Source of the DNA: an uncultured Clostridia bacterium
Lineage (GTDB): Bacteria; Bacillota; Clostridia; TANB77; UBA1234
Reading direction: 5' to 3'
Assembly (NCBI GenBank): GCA_934169745.1
Contig: CAKPOE010000003.1
Coordinates: forward strand, 1-64,000
DNA: 64,000 bases
Position 1 is the first letter of the stretch. Each line of letters begins with the position of its first letter. This document shows positions 26,569 through 35,542 of this stretch, in pieces. A model generated the notes under the pieces. It was not told the DNA's origin and ran no database searches. It saw only the letters and a program-made list of their open reading frames with translations. Position numbers and translations under genes: made by a program.

Positions 26569-28137
26569 TTGAAACGAATAATATTTATTCTTATAGTGAT
26601 TGGATTTGGTCTTGGACTATATTTAGGTGTTCGTTCTACATTATATGTAGAAGATGATGAAGTTGTTGAGCCAGCTTTGCTTGAAGAATCATTCCAAAAC
26701 GAGTTAAATTTGCCGCTTATAGAAGTGGATACTCTTAACCCTATTTTGACTAGCAATAAACAAGTTTCTGATACATTAAAGTTAGTGTACGAACCATTGA
26801 TTGATATTGATAGTTCAAATAAATTATCACCAGCATTGGCTACTGACTGGATGGAAAAAGATGAATTGACATGGATTGTAACATTAAGAGATAATGTTAG
26901 CTGGCATTCTGAAAAGGAATTTTCGGCAAATGATGTTATATTTACGATTAATTCTTTAAAAAGAAATGATAAGGCACCCTATTATAATAATGTTAGAAAT
27001 ATTGTTAATGTTGAAAGGCTCGAAGATAATGCTGTGTCAATAACATTGCAAGAGAAAGATAATTTATTGCCTTATAAGCTTGTCTTTCCAATAGTGCCAG
27101 AATATTATTTTAAAGATAGTCTCGAAAATGAGGAAAAAGCGAATAGACCGGTTGGTACGGGAGCATATAAATATCTTGAAACATCTGATGATGGCGCTAG
27201 GATGACATTAAAAAGAAACAATTCGTGGTGGAATAATAAAGCGGGACAATTAAATACGATTTATTTGTATGAATATAAAACGTATGGCGAAGCTATAAAA
27301 GCATTTAAGTCTAGTGAAATTGATGTTATCAATACGTCTATGACTTTTTGGAATAAAAAATTTGGAACGATAGGAATAAATAATTATCAATATGAAAATT
27401 CACAGTTTGAAACACTTATTCCAAACTGTCAAAGAACTGCACTATCAGAACCTTCGGTTAGACGAGCGATTCTACATGCTATTAATAGAGAAAACATAAT
27501 ATCTGACGTATATAATGGTATGGCGAGTAAACAGGATATAATGATACACAATTATTCCTGGATTTATGATAAGGAATTTACAGCGGATTATAATGCTGAT
27601 AAAGCAAAACAATTGCTTGGCAATGCGCTTTGGAAGCAAGAAGATAATGTGTGGAAAAAGACTATTAATGGAAAAGTTGTTACACTTAAATTTTCTCTTA
27701 TGGTAAATAAAGAAGATGATGAAAAAATAAAAGTTGCAGAAAAAATAAAGGAAGATTTGGAGAATATAGGAATTAAAATTACCATAAGCAAGGTTGATGC
27801 ACAAACATATCAATCTAATATCAGTTTGGGAAAGTTCGACTTAGCTATAGGTACGATAGAAACTAATAATGAATTTGATATTATTGATTTGTTGGGAAAT
27901 AATGACTACGCGAATTACTCAGGAACTGCGTTAAGTGAAAACTTGAATCAATTATATTTATCTAATATCTATTTAGAAACTGCGTTTAATGATTTACAAA
28001 AAAACTATAAGATGGAAGTGCCATATATTGGACTTTATTATAAAACAAATATGTTGTTAACTAATAAATCTGTAAAAGGCAGCATAACACCTACTTGGTG
28101 GAATCCGTATTATAATATTTACAATTGGAATAAATAA
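26569..28137 (+). CDS. Peptide/nickel-type ABC transporter substrate-binding protein (SBP family 5)
   Basis: 522 residues with a TTG start, AGGAGGA 7 bases upstream and 12 bases after mtaB. It has an uncleaved-looking N-terminal helix (about 3-22) with no lipobox cysteine, unlike most Gram-positive binding proteins. Family 5 features follow: LNPILTSNKQVSDTLKLVYE, LSPALATDWMEKDELTWIV, RDNVSWHSEKEFSANDVIFT, PVGTGAYKYLE, and VRRAILHAINRENII. No permease or ATPase gene is adjacent, so it may dock to a transporter elsewhere or act as a sensor. The membrane tether suggests it stays at the cell surface. Confidence 0.9.
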   Translation: MKRIIFILIVIGFGLGLYLGVRSTLYVEDDEVVEPALLEESFQNELNLPLIEVDTLNPILTSNKQVSDTLKLVYEPLIDIDSSNKLSPALATDWMEKDELTWIVTLRDNVSWHSEKEFSANDVIFTINSLKRNDKAPYYNNVRNIVNVERLEDNAVSITLQEKDNLLPYKLVFPIVPEYYFKDSLENEEKANRPVGTGAYKYLETSDDGARMTLKRNNSWWNNKAGQLNTIYLYEYKTYGEAIKAFKSSEIDVINTSMTFWNKKFGTIGINNYQYENSQFETLIPNCQRTALSEPSVRRAILHAINRENIISDVYNGMASKQDIMIHNYSWIYDKEFTADYNADKAKQLLGNALWKQEDNVWKKTINGKVVTLKFSLMVNKEDDEKIKVAEKIKEDLENIGIKITISKVDAQTYQSNISLGKFDLAIGTIETNNEFDIIDLLGNNDYANYSGTALSENLNQLYLSNIYLETAFNDLQKNYKMEVPYIGLYYKTNMLLTNKSVKGSITPTWWNPYYNIYNWNK

Positions 28138-28153
28138 AAATTTAAAAATATAC

Positions 28154-28182
28154 TTGACATTTCAGAACGGTTGTTCTATTAT
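28154..28182 (+). promoter_or_regulatory. recA promoter with an embedded LexA (SOS) box
   Basis: A perfect TTGACA (28154-28159), 17-base spacer and TATTAT (28177-28182). The spacer contains GAACGGTTGTTC (28165-28176), the Gram-positive LexA core GAAC-N4-GTTC, ending directly before the -10 element. LexA binding would block RNA polymerase directly. Confidence 0.88.
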
Positions 28183-28221
28183 TTACTTGTAGCAAGAAAA
28201 GATTTTTTTAGGAGGTTTTTT

Positions 28222-29280
28222 ATGAGCGATAATAGTGAAAAGAAGAAGGCTTTGGAAGTTGCCTTGAGCCAAATCGAAAAGCAATTTGGTAAAGGTTCGG
28301 TTATGAAGTTAGGAGAGAATGCACATCTTAATATAGAAGCTATTCCAACTGGTGCATTAAGTTTGGATATCGCATTAGGAATTGGCGGAGTTCCTAGAGG
28401 AAGAATTGTAGAAGTATTTGGACCAGAATCTTCTGGAAAAACAACTGTTGCGTTACATATGATTGCAGAAGCACAAAAGCAAGGCGGGGAAGCTGCTTTT
28501 ATTGATGCAGAGCATGCATTGGATCCAGTATATGCTAAAAAGTTAGGTGTTGATATTGATAATCTAATTGTTTCTCAACCAGACACAGGAGAGCAAGCAT
28601 TAGAAATAGCAGAAGCTTTGATAAGAAGTGGCGCGATTGATATTTTAGTATTGGACTCAGTTGCAGCTTTGGTTCCTAAGGCTGAAATTGATGGAGATAT
28701 GGGAGACGCGCATGTAGGATTACAAGCAAGACTTATGTCTCAAGCGTTAAGAAAACTAACGGGCGTATTAAATAAGTCTAATACAGTTGCAATATTTATA
28801 AATCAGCTTCGTGAAAAAGTTGGTATTATGTTTGGAAATCCAGAAGTAACTCCGGGAGGAAGGGCTTTGAAGTTTTATGCTTCTGTAAGACTTGATGTTA
28901 GAAAAACAGAGACATTAAAAAATAATGGTGAAGTTGTTGGAAATCACGTAAAAGTTAAAGTAGTAAAGAATAAGGTTGCTCCTCCATTTAGAGAAGCTGA
29001 ATTTGATATAATGTATGGAGAAGGAATTTCAAAAGAAGGAAATATTCTTGACATAGCTGTTAATTTAGATATTGTTGAAAAAGCTGGTGCTTGGTTTAGT
29101 TATAATGGAACGAGAATAGGTCAAGGTAGAGAAAATGCAAAACAATATTTAAAAGATAATCCTGAAATTTGTGCAGAGATTGAAAAGAAAGTTAGAGATA
29201 ACTATGCAACTGCATTTGATAGAAGCCTTACAGAAGAACTTGAAAAAGTTGACGATGACGATATGGAAGATGATGAATAA
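28222..29280 (+). CDS. recA: Recombinase RecA
   Basis: 352 residues from the ATG at 28222 (AGGAGG 7 bases upstream; a longer in-frame start at 28171 would lie inside the promoter). Motifs: KQFGKGSVMKLGE, Walker A GPESSGKTT, EHALDPVYAKKLGV, loop L1/L2 region NQLREKVGIMFGNPEVTPGG and the acidic end VDDDDMEDDE. RecA forms filaments on single-stranded DNA, drives strand exchange and triggers LexA cleavage. Control by the LexA box in its promoter is visible. It is followed by a hairpin and recX. Confidence 0.98.
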   Translation: MSDNSEKKKALEVALSQIEKQFGKGSVMKLGENAHLNIEAIPTGALSLDIALGIGGVPRGRIVEVFGPESSGKTTVALHMIAEAQKQGGEAAFIDAEHALDPVYAKKLGVDIDNLIVSQPDTGEQALEIAEALIRSGAIDILVLDSVAALVPKAEIDGDMGDAHVGLQARLMSQALRKLTGVLNKSNTVAIFINQLREKVGIMFGNPEVTPGGRALKFYASVRLDVRKTETLKNNGEVVGNHVKVKVVKNKVAPPFREAEFDIMYGEGISKEGNILDIAVNLDIVEKAGAWFSYNGTRIGQGRENAKQYLKDNPEICAEIEKKVRDNYATAFDRSLTEELEKVDDDDMEDDE

Positions 29281-29288
29281 AAATACAA

Positions 29289-29321
29289 TTAGCCCAAGGA
29301 GAGATAATATCCTTGGGCTAA
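29289..29321 (+). other. recA-recX intergenic hairpin
   Basis: A perfect 12-bp stem TTAGCCCAAGGA / TCCTTGGGCTAA with a 9-base loop, 8 bases after the recA stop. No T tract follows on the plus strand, so full termination is unlikely. Partial attenuation that keeps RecX below RecA, as known in Escherichia coli, is a reasonable inference. Confidence 0.7.
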
Positions 29322-29340
29322 AAAGTATTGTGGAGGGCAT

Positions 29341-29781
29341 ATGATTGTAGATAGTAAACTAATGAGATATGTTTTGTTTAAAAAACGAACCGAAAAAGAG
29401 GTACGTCAAAAATGCAAAATGTTAGGCTACAGTGAAGACTATACAGATGAGATCATAGAATATCTGAAAGAGGCCGAATACATAAACGACAAGGTGTATG
29501 TACAAAAGTATATACAAAATGTTTTGAAATTGAAAACTTGTTCAATCTTTGAAATAAAAATGGATTTACTTCGAAGAGGCATCGATGAAGATGAAATCGA
29601 AAAATATATTGATGATGAGTTATATGAATTTGAAGAAAAATGTGCAATAGCACTTGCACGCAAGAAATATAAGGCAACAGGTGAGATTGATAAGGTTAAA
29701 CGATATTTAATGAGTAAAGGATATAGCCATTCCAATGTATCAAAAGCAATTGACAACTTGGGTAACATGAGCGATAATTAA
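29341..29781 (+). CDS. recX: Regulatory protein RecX
   Basis: 146 residues, GGAGGG before the ATG. It shows the three-helix repeats of RecX: LFKKRTEKEVRQKCKMLGYSE, EAEYINDKVYVQKYIQN, and LLRRGIDEDEIEKYIDD, ending KRYLMSKGYSHSNVSKAI. RecX binds RecA filaments and modulates their activity. Its place 60 bases after recA supports the call. It is short but within the range of clostridial RecX. Confidence 0.93.
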   Translation: MIVDSKLMRYVLFKKRTEKEVRQKCKMLGYSEDYTDEIIEYLKEAEYINDKVYVQKYIQNVLKLKTCSIFEIKMDLLRRGIDEDEIEKYIDDELYEFEEKCAIALARKKYKATGEIDKVKRYLMSKGYSHSNVSKAIDNLGNMSDN

Positions 29782-29821
29782 GATTGTAAAATACTAAAGC
29801 TAAAAATAAGGAGGAATTGTA

Positions 29822-30640
29822 ATGCAAGACTTATTATTAAGAGCAATGGAATCTGCAAATTATATCAGAAGTAAAATTTCAAATGTGCCAGACGTAGCGA
29901 TAATATTGGGTTCTGGCTTGGGCAGTTTGACAGATCAAATAAGGAGTACAATTGAAATTCCTTATAGTGAAATTCCCAATTTTAAAACTTCAAGTGTTGT
30001 TGGACATGAAAACAAATTAGTATATGGAACTATATACGGTAAAAAAGTTATTGCAATGAAAGGAAGATACCATTATTATGAGGGATATTCTATGCAAGAA
30101 GTTGCATTCCCTGTAAAAGTATTTGCATTATTAGGAATCTCAAATTTAATTGTTTCAAATGCAGCAGGAGGAATAAACAAAAAATATAAAGCAGGAGATT
30201 TAATGCTAATCAGAGACCATATAAAGTTGTGCGGAGACTCACCTTTAAGAGGACCAAACGTTGATGATTTTGGGGCAAGATTTCCAGATATGAGTGAGGC
30301 ATATCCTAATGATTTCCGTGAGCTAGCTAAAAGCGTTGCAAAAAAACTAAAGATGGAAGTACAAGAAGGTGTGTATGCTTTTATGCCAGGTCCGCAATAT
30401 GAAACCCCGGCAGAAATAAAGATGCTTTCTATGTTGGGTGCCGATGCTGTTGGTATGTCTACAGTGCCTGAAGTTATAAGTGCTGTTCACTCAGGTATGA
30501 ATGTACTTGGAATTTCTTGTATTACTAATGAAGCAGCAACTTCTGGAAAAGTTCTTTCACATAATGAAGTTATAGAGGCTGCAGCTGGTAGAGAAGAGGA
30601 TTTTGTGAACTTTGTTGTAGAAATTATAAACGAGATATAA
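29822..30640 (+). CDS. punA: Purine-nucleoside phosphorylase (trimeric, class I)
   Basis: 272 residues, GGAGG 6 bases upstream of the ATG. Motifs of the inosine/guanosine-type PNP: VAIILGSGLGSL, GHENKLVYG, MKGRYHYYEGY, VSNAAGGIN, MLIRDHIKLCGDSPLRGPN, PQYETPAEI, and TNEAATSG. It phosphorolyses purine ribonucleosides and deoxyribonucleosides for salvage. Length is typical. It lies between recX and scpA, probably as the start of an operon running to ytfJ. Confidence 0.95.
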   Translation: MQDLLLRAMESANYIRSKISNVPDVAIILGSGLGSLTDQIRSTIEIPYSEIPNFKTSSVVGHENKLVYGTIYGKKVIAMKGRYHYYEGYSMQEVAFPVKVFALLGISNLIVSNAAGGINKKYKAGDLMLIRDHIKLCGDSPLRGPNVDDFGARFPDMSEAYPNDFRELAKSVAKKLKMEVQEGVYAFMPGPQYETPAEIKMLSMLGADAVGMSTVPEVISAVHSGMNVLGISCITNEAATSGKVLSHNEVIEAAAGREEDFVNFVVEIINEI

Positions 30641-30656
30641 AGCGAGGAAAGTTTTT

Positions 30657-31388
30657 ATGGATCAATACACAATACGAATGGAGAATTTTGAAGGTCCTTT
30701 AGACTTGCTATGTCAATTGATTGACAAAAACAAGATGGACATATTCGATATAAAAATTGCCGAAATTACGGATCAATATTTAGAATACTTAAAAGAAATG
30801 CAGAAAATGAACTTGGACGTTACAAGCGAATTTATTGTTATGGCAGCAAGGCTTATATATTTAAAATCAAAGTCGTTACTTCCATCACTTGCACCAAAGG
30901 AGGAAGAAGAGGATGAGTTTGATTTAGTAAAATTGTTATTAGAATATAAACAATACAAAGAGTGTACTACGACACTTAAAGAAAGAATTGAAACATATGG
31001 AAAAAGATATTACAAGTTGCCTGAAAAAATTGAGTTGCCGAAAAATAAGCTTGAGAAAGAATATAGTCCAGACTTGATTCCAGAGCTGTATAATGAATTC
31101 ATCACAAGAGAGAGACAAAAAAAGAACTTGCAGGCGGAAAATATCAATAGATTAGCTGTAAGTGAAAAGGTAACAATAAAAAGTAAGATAAAAGAAATAT
31201 TGAAAGAATTATGGAAAAAACCTTCATTCATATTTAACAAGTTGTTTAGTCCTAAAAAGAGGTCAAAAGTTGAAATCGTGACAGCATTCTTGAGCTTGCT
31301 TGAGTTATCGAAGATGAGTAGAATACAAGTTTCGCAAGACAAGCTATTTGGTGATATAAATGTAGTAAAATTAAAAAAGCAAAGATAA
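30657..31388 (+). CDS. scpA: Segregation and condensation protein ScpA (kleisin)
   Basis: 243 residues. The N-terminus YTIRMENFEGPLDLLCQLIDKNKMDIFDI is the diagnostic ScpA signature, followed by FIVMAARLIYLKSKSLLP. The C-terminal winged helix is VEIVTAFLSLLELSKMSRIQVSQ. It bridges the SMC heads with ScpB. scpB is 23 kb upstream, so the usual scpAB pair is split. The stop codon overlaps the DUF2953 start, an order (scpA, DUF2953, ytfJ) found in many Clostridia. Confidence 0.96.
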   Translation: MDQYTIRMENFEGPLDLLCQLIDKNKMDIFDIKIAEITDQYLEYLKEMQKMNLDVTSEFIVMAARLIYLKSKSLLPSLAPKEEEEDEFDLVKLLLEYKQYKECTTTLKERIETYGKRYYKLPEKIELPKNKLEKEYSPDLIPELYNEFITRERQKKNLQAENINRLAVSEKVTIKSKIKEILKELWKKPSFIFNKLFSPKKRSKVEIVTAFLSLLELSKMSRIQVSQDKLFGDINVVKLKKQR

Positions 31389-31993
31389 TGAATAATCATA
31401 GTGATATTTGGAAAAATATTACTATGATTATTTTTTTGGTTATTTTTATTATTTTAATAATTTTTGTTTTTTCAAAGATTAAGTTAGAAATTTACTTTTC
31501 ATTTTCTAACTTTGATTATATGTATAGTATTGGATTAATATATTTTGTAAAAATAAAGACTTTATATAAAAGTGATATTGAAAAATATGTGATACATCAA
31601 AAAAGAAAAAAGAAGATAAATAATTCGAAAAAGAAAAAGAGCAAACTACAGATTAATGAGATGAAAACAATTCTGAAATATGTTGATTTTGAAAAGCTTA
31701 TTGTAGAATTTAATAGTGGATTTATTAGTCTTTTACCAACAGTTTTTAGCATTCCAGTAATTTCAACGATATTATCTAGTATTTATACTATTCTGAATAT
31801 TAAGTATGACGAAAATCATGTGTTTTGCGTTAAACCAGTGTACGATAAACTGAATATATCTGGCAAAATTCACTGTATAGTATCAATGAAAATAGCACAT
31901 ATTATTTATGTATTACTTATATTAGCTTTTGAAAGGAGAAAGAAAAATGGAAAATCATCCAATAGAGGGGTTAATGAATACTGCTATGAATAA
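31388..31993 (+). CDS. DUF2953 membrane-associated protein
   Basis: 201 residues, start overlapping the scpA stop (TAATG). A strongly hydrophobic N-terminal helix (about 11-30) is followed by a lysine-rich middle and a second hydrophobic region near the C-terminus (about 170-190). The order scpA-DUF2953-ytfJ is typical for sporulating Clostridia, where DUF2953 is a sporulation-linked family of unknown activity. Its last 47 bases overlap the ytfJ start. Confidence 0.8.
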   Translation: MNNHSDIWKNITMIIFLVIFIILIIFVFSKIKLEIYFSFSNFDYMYSIGLIYFVKIKTLYKSDIEKYVIHQKRKKKINNSKKKKSKLQINEMKTILKYVDFEKLIVEFNSGFISLLPTVFSIPVISTILSSIYTILNIKYDENHVFCVKPVYDKLNISGKIHCIVSMKIAHIIYVLLILAFERRKKNGKSSNRGVNEYCYE

Positions 31994-32441
31994 CCTAAAG
32001 GATATGATTGATGTTAACACTGTGGTTGGCGAGGCAATTGACTGCGGAAATGGAACAACAATAATTCCAGTATCAAAAGTTTGCTTTGGTTTTGCGGCAG
32101 GTGGAAGTGAATTTAAAGGAGAAACTATTGATCAATATTCGAAAGAAGGAATTGATGAAGATATAACATACAGATTACCGTTTGGTGGTGGAAGTGGAGC
32201 AGGAGTGAATATCATGCCTATGGGATTTCTAGTAGCTTCAGAATCAGGAGTGAAAATGTTACCCGTAGATCATTGTTCATCAATAGATAAATTATTGGAT
32301 TATGTGCCAGATGTTTTGAATAAAATAACTGAATTGTGGAATACGGAAAAAGTGTATAAATATGAATTTTACGAAGATGATGACGAGAATGAAGAATGTA
32401 ATTGCGGATGTCAGGATGAGATGGAAAATAATGAGCAGTAA
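31947..32441 (+). CDS. ytfJ: Spore protein YtfJ/GerW
   Basis: 164 residues from the ATG at 31947, with AAAGGAG 8 bases upstream. The family core is clear: HPIEGLMNTAMNNLKDMIDVNTVVGEAI, TTIIPVSKVCFGFAAGGSEF, a Gly-rich LPFGGGSGAGVNIMPMGFLV and VKMLPVD. GerW/YtfJ is made in the forespore and is needed for normal germination in Bacillus. The Cys/acidic tail (NEECNCGCQDEMENNEQ) is an addition specific to this lineage. Together with spoIIP this supports a spore former. Confidence 0.94.
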   Translation: MENHPIEGLMNTAMNNLKDMIDVNTVVGEAIDCGNGTTIIPVSKVCFGFAAGGSEFKGETIDQYSKEGIDEDITYRLPFGGGSGAGVNIMPMGFLVASESGVKMLPVDHCSSIDKLLDYVPDVLNKITELWNTEKVYKYEFYEDDDENEECNCGCQDEMENNEQ

Positions 32442-32465
32442 AAGACAAGAAGTTTTCAAGTATAT

Positions 32466-32499
32466 GAACGGATTTTGGGTGGCCACCTGAAATCCGTTC
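32466..32499 (+). terminator. Hairpin after ytfJ
   Basis: A perfect 10-bp stem GAACGGATTT / AAATCCGTTC surrounds the palindrome GGTGGCCACC. No T tract follows, so termination is uncertain. Confidence 0.45.
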
Positions 32500-32610
32500 G
32501 TTGGTAATGGACGCTAATGCAAGCCTGTAGAAGAAATAGCTCTTGAATTGCAGGGCATTGTATGATATTATTTTTGTGTGATTAATATTGTATGATGAAA
32601 GGCGTTTGTA

Positions 32611-34131
32611 ATGAAGAAGAATATTTTTAAAACATTTAGTTTGATTTTTATTATAACTGTTATTTCTAAGTTTTTAGGCCTTTTTAGGGATATTGTTTTT
32701 GCTAAATATTATGGTACTGGATATGTTGCTAATGCTTTTTTTGCCGCAATTAGAATTCCTACGCAACTTGTAGACATAATATTGAGCTCGGCAATTGTAT
32801 CAACTTTTGTGCCAATATTTAATCAAGTGCTACAAAAGGATGGAAAGGATAAAGCGAATAAGTTCGCAAACAATTTTGTTAATATTGTTGCTCTAATTTC
32901 TACAGCTATTGCTATTATCGGAATAATCTTTGCACCACAAATTGTTAAGGCTTTAGCTGGGGGCTTTGATACACAAACATTTAATCTCACTGTTGAACTG
33001 ATTAAGATTACTTTTCCAATGATTATTTTTACTGCTATTGCTTATTCTTTGGTTGGATTTTTACAATCGTATGGCCAGTTTAATATCCCGGCCATGATTA
33101 GTGCAGTTTCAAACCTTGTGATTATCATTTTTTTACTCTTATTTAGAGAAAAGTTTGGTATACACGGTGTAGCGGGTTGTATGTTATTTGCATGGCTTTT
33201 GCAAGTACTTATACAAGTTCCATTTGCTAAAAAATACGGTTATCCGTTTGGACTACATATAGATTTTAAGGACGAAAATATAAAGAGAGTTTTTTTACTT
33301 TCAATTCCGATTTTAATTAGCACGGCTGTGCTACCAATTAACAACCTAGTATCTACTAGGCTTGCTTCTGGAATGGGTGATAATGCAGTATCTGCAATGG
33401 AATATGCATATAAACTTTATGTAGTAATTTCAGGTGTATTTACATATGCCATTGGAAATATTATATTTCCAGAAATGTCTAGAGCTAGTGCAGATGACAA
33501 TAAAGAAGAATATAAAGAGATTATTAATAAAGCGATGAGGATGATGATATACATATTGATTCCATTGACAATAGGCATAACTATTTTCAGCAAAGATATC
33601 ATATCTGTTATTTATGAGAGGGGCGAATTTACAGCAGAATCAACTTTGGTTACATCATCGATTTTAACTTTCTTTAGTGTTGGTATAATTGGCTCTGGAA
33701 TAGTTGAAGTTATGAACAAGGCATTTTACGCAAAGCAAGATACAAAATCTCCACTTATTGCAGGTATAATAATGATTATAATAAACGTTATATTGTGTGT
33801 GACGTTAAGTAAGTTTTTGGATGTTAAAGGGCTTGCGCTTGCAACATCAATAACGGCTATTGTTAATGCAATAACACTTATGTATATGGCAAATAGAAAC
33901 GTAAAAATTATTACAAAAGAATTGGGAACATTCATAGCTAAAGTTGTAATAAGCGCTTTAGTAATGGGAGTGGTTGTTTATCTTTTAAACAAGTATCTTC
34001 AGGCGTCATCTTTAATTAATATTTTTAGAATGATTATTGGAGCTGCTATGGGTGTTGTAACATATTATTTGATGACTTATTTATTAAAAGCTAATGAGAT
34101 AAAATTATTTAAGAAAACGGACATAGTTTAG
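32611..34131 (+). CDS. murJ: Lipid II flippase MurJ
   Basis: 506 residues with about 14 hydrophobic helices. The N-terminus KTFSLIFIITVISKFLGLFRDIVFAKYYG and the pattern ANAFFAAIRIP are typical of MurJ/MviN MOP-family flippases. MurJ moves lipid II across the membrane for peptidoglycan synthesis. In Gram-positives it can also be a paralogue that flips other undecaprenyl-linked glycans, and the neighbours (ligase and glycosyltransferase genes) fit that possibility. It starts an operon: the next gene begins 11 bases after the stop. Confidence 0.9.
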   Translation: MKKNIFKTFSLIFIITVISKFLGLFRDIVFAKYYGTGYVANAFFAAIRIPTQLVDIILSSAIVSTFVPIFNQVLQKDGKDKANKFANNFVNIVALISTAIAIIGIIFAPQIVKALAGGFDTQTFNLTVELIKITFPMIIFTAIAYSLVGFLQSYGQFNIPAMISAVSNLVIIIFLLLFREKFGIHGVAGCMLFAWLLQVLIQVPFAKKYGYPFGLHIDFKDENIKRVFLLSIPILISTAVLPINNLVSTRLASGMGDNAVSAMEYAYKLYVVISGVFTYAIGNIIFPEMSRASADDNKEEYKEIINKAMRMMIYILIPLTIGITIFSKDIISVIYERGEFTAESTLVTSSILTFFSVGIIGSGIVEVMNKAFYAKQDTKSPLIAGIIMIIINVILCVTLSKFLDVKGLALATSITAIVNAITLMYMANRNVKIITKELGTFIAKVVISALVMGVVVYLLNKYLQASSLINIFRMIIGAAMGVVTYYLMTYLLKANEIKLFKKTDIV

Positions 34132-34142
34132 GAGGAAGAACT

Positions 34143-35540
34143 TTGATAGATATATGGAAAAACAGCTTAACTTATAAAATAGTTATGGCGATAAATGAAT
34201 GGTTTGGAAGATTGTTTTCTGATAGTGCATTAGTTAATTTCTTTATAAAAGAGAAAGACACTACTATGCAAGAAAATTCTATTGTAGTTAAATTTATAAA
34301 TGTAATTATTAAATTTTTTAGAAAAATATTTCATGCAATTAAAATAGATAAGTTGTTTGAAAAAAGTATTTTTGCAAACCCTAAAATTTGGATTACATTT
34401 GTTGTTGCTTTAACACCATTTTTACCTACAATGCTAGTACTTTTAATGGTATTAGCTTCAATGGCTTCATTGTTTCTTAAAGCAACGATTGATGAAAATT
34501 TTAAGCTTCGATATTTTAAAACAAATACATGGTTACTAGCGTATATTTTTGTTATTGCTTTTTGTGCACTAACTTCTGTTTCAAGAGAAGAAAGTTTAAA
34601 AATAGGAATGCTTACAATAGCTTTTACTCTTTTCTATTTTGTATGGATTAATACTGTAACAACTAAAAAGCAAATGAAATTTTACGTGTCTGTATTTGTG
34701 GTAGCAGGAACTCTTTCAGCTTTATATGGATTATACCAATACTTTTTCGGTGATATATATTCGCAAGAATGGCTTGATGGAAATATGTTTGAAGAAATTA
34801 AAATGAGAGTTTATTCAACATTTTCAAATCCGAATGTTTTTGGAGAGTATTTACTTCTAGTGATTCCGTTTTCAATAATGTTGTTTTTTAACTCTAAAGG
34901 ATTACTTAAAAAGCTTTTTTGGCTTGGTAATGTTGGAATTTTAATGCTTGCCTTGGTTTTAACTTTTTCAAGAGGTTGCTGGCTTGGAATAATTTTTTCA
35001 CTATTTGTTTTAGCAATTTTAATTGATAAAAGGCTTATTTGGCTTGGCGTTCTTGGATTAATTGCAGCACCATTTGTATTACCGGAGTCAATTCTTTCTA
35101 GATTTGCAAGTATAGGAAACATGGCAGATTCATCAACTTCATATAGAGTATATATTTGGATAGGTACGATTGCCATGCTTAAAGATTACTTTTTATCAGG
35201 AATTGGATTAGGTACAAGTAGTTTCAATTTGGTATATCCTTTATATGCATATAATGATATTGTAGCTCCACATTCACATAGTTTGTATCTACAACTACTA
35301 GTTGAGTATGGTTTCGTTGGATTTATTGTCTTTGCGGGAATTATTTATAATTTTTATAAAGAGACAATTATTTCATACATCAAAGAAAAGAACTGGATAA
35401 TAGCCGCTTCCATTGCTGCTATTACGGGTTTTTTAATTCAAAGTGCTACTGACTATACATTTTACAACTACAGAGTAATACTAGTATTTTGGATGGTACT
35501 TGCTTTTGGAATTTCAATGACTAAGCGAGAGGAGGAATAG
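34143..35540 (+). CDS. O-antigen ligase/polymerase-like membrane protein (Wzy/WaaL superfamily)
   Basis: 465 residues with a TTG start and AGGAGGA upstream. About ten hydrophobic helices begin near residue 80. The Wzy/WaaL hallmarks are FSNPNVFGEYLLLVIPFS, TFSRGCWLGI, and IGLGTSSFNLVYP...APHSHSLYLQLLVEYG. Such proteins polymerise or transfer polyprenyl-linked glycans to acceptors on the outer face. In a monoderm the acceptor is likely a wall or S-layer glycan. It lies between murJ and a glycosyltransferase gene. Confidence 0.88.
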   Translation: MIDIWKNSLTYKIVMAINEWFGRLFSDSALVNFFIKEKDTTMQENSIVVKFINVIIKFFRKIFHAIKIDKLFEKSIFANPKIWITFVVALTPFLPTMLVLLMVLASMASLFLKATIDENFKLRYFKTNTWLLAYIFVIAFCALTSVSREESLKIGMLTIAFTLFYFVWINTVTTKKQMKFYVSVFVVAGTLSALYGLYQYFFGDIYSQEWLDGNMFEEIKMRVYSTFSNPNVFGEYLLLVIPFSIMLFFNSKGLLKKLFWLGNVGILMLALVLTFSRGCWLGIIFSLFVLAILIDKRLIWLGVLGLIAAPFVLPESILSRFASIGNMADSSTSYRVYIWIGTIAMLKDYFLSGIGLGTSSFNLVYPLYAYNDIVAPHSHSLYLQLLVEYGFVGFIVFAGIIYNFYKETIISYIKEKNWIIAASIAAITGFLIQSATDYTFYNYRVILVFWMVLAFGISMTKREEE

Positions 35541-35542
35541 TT

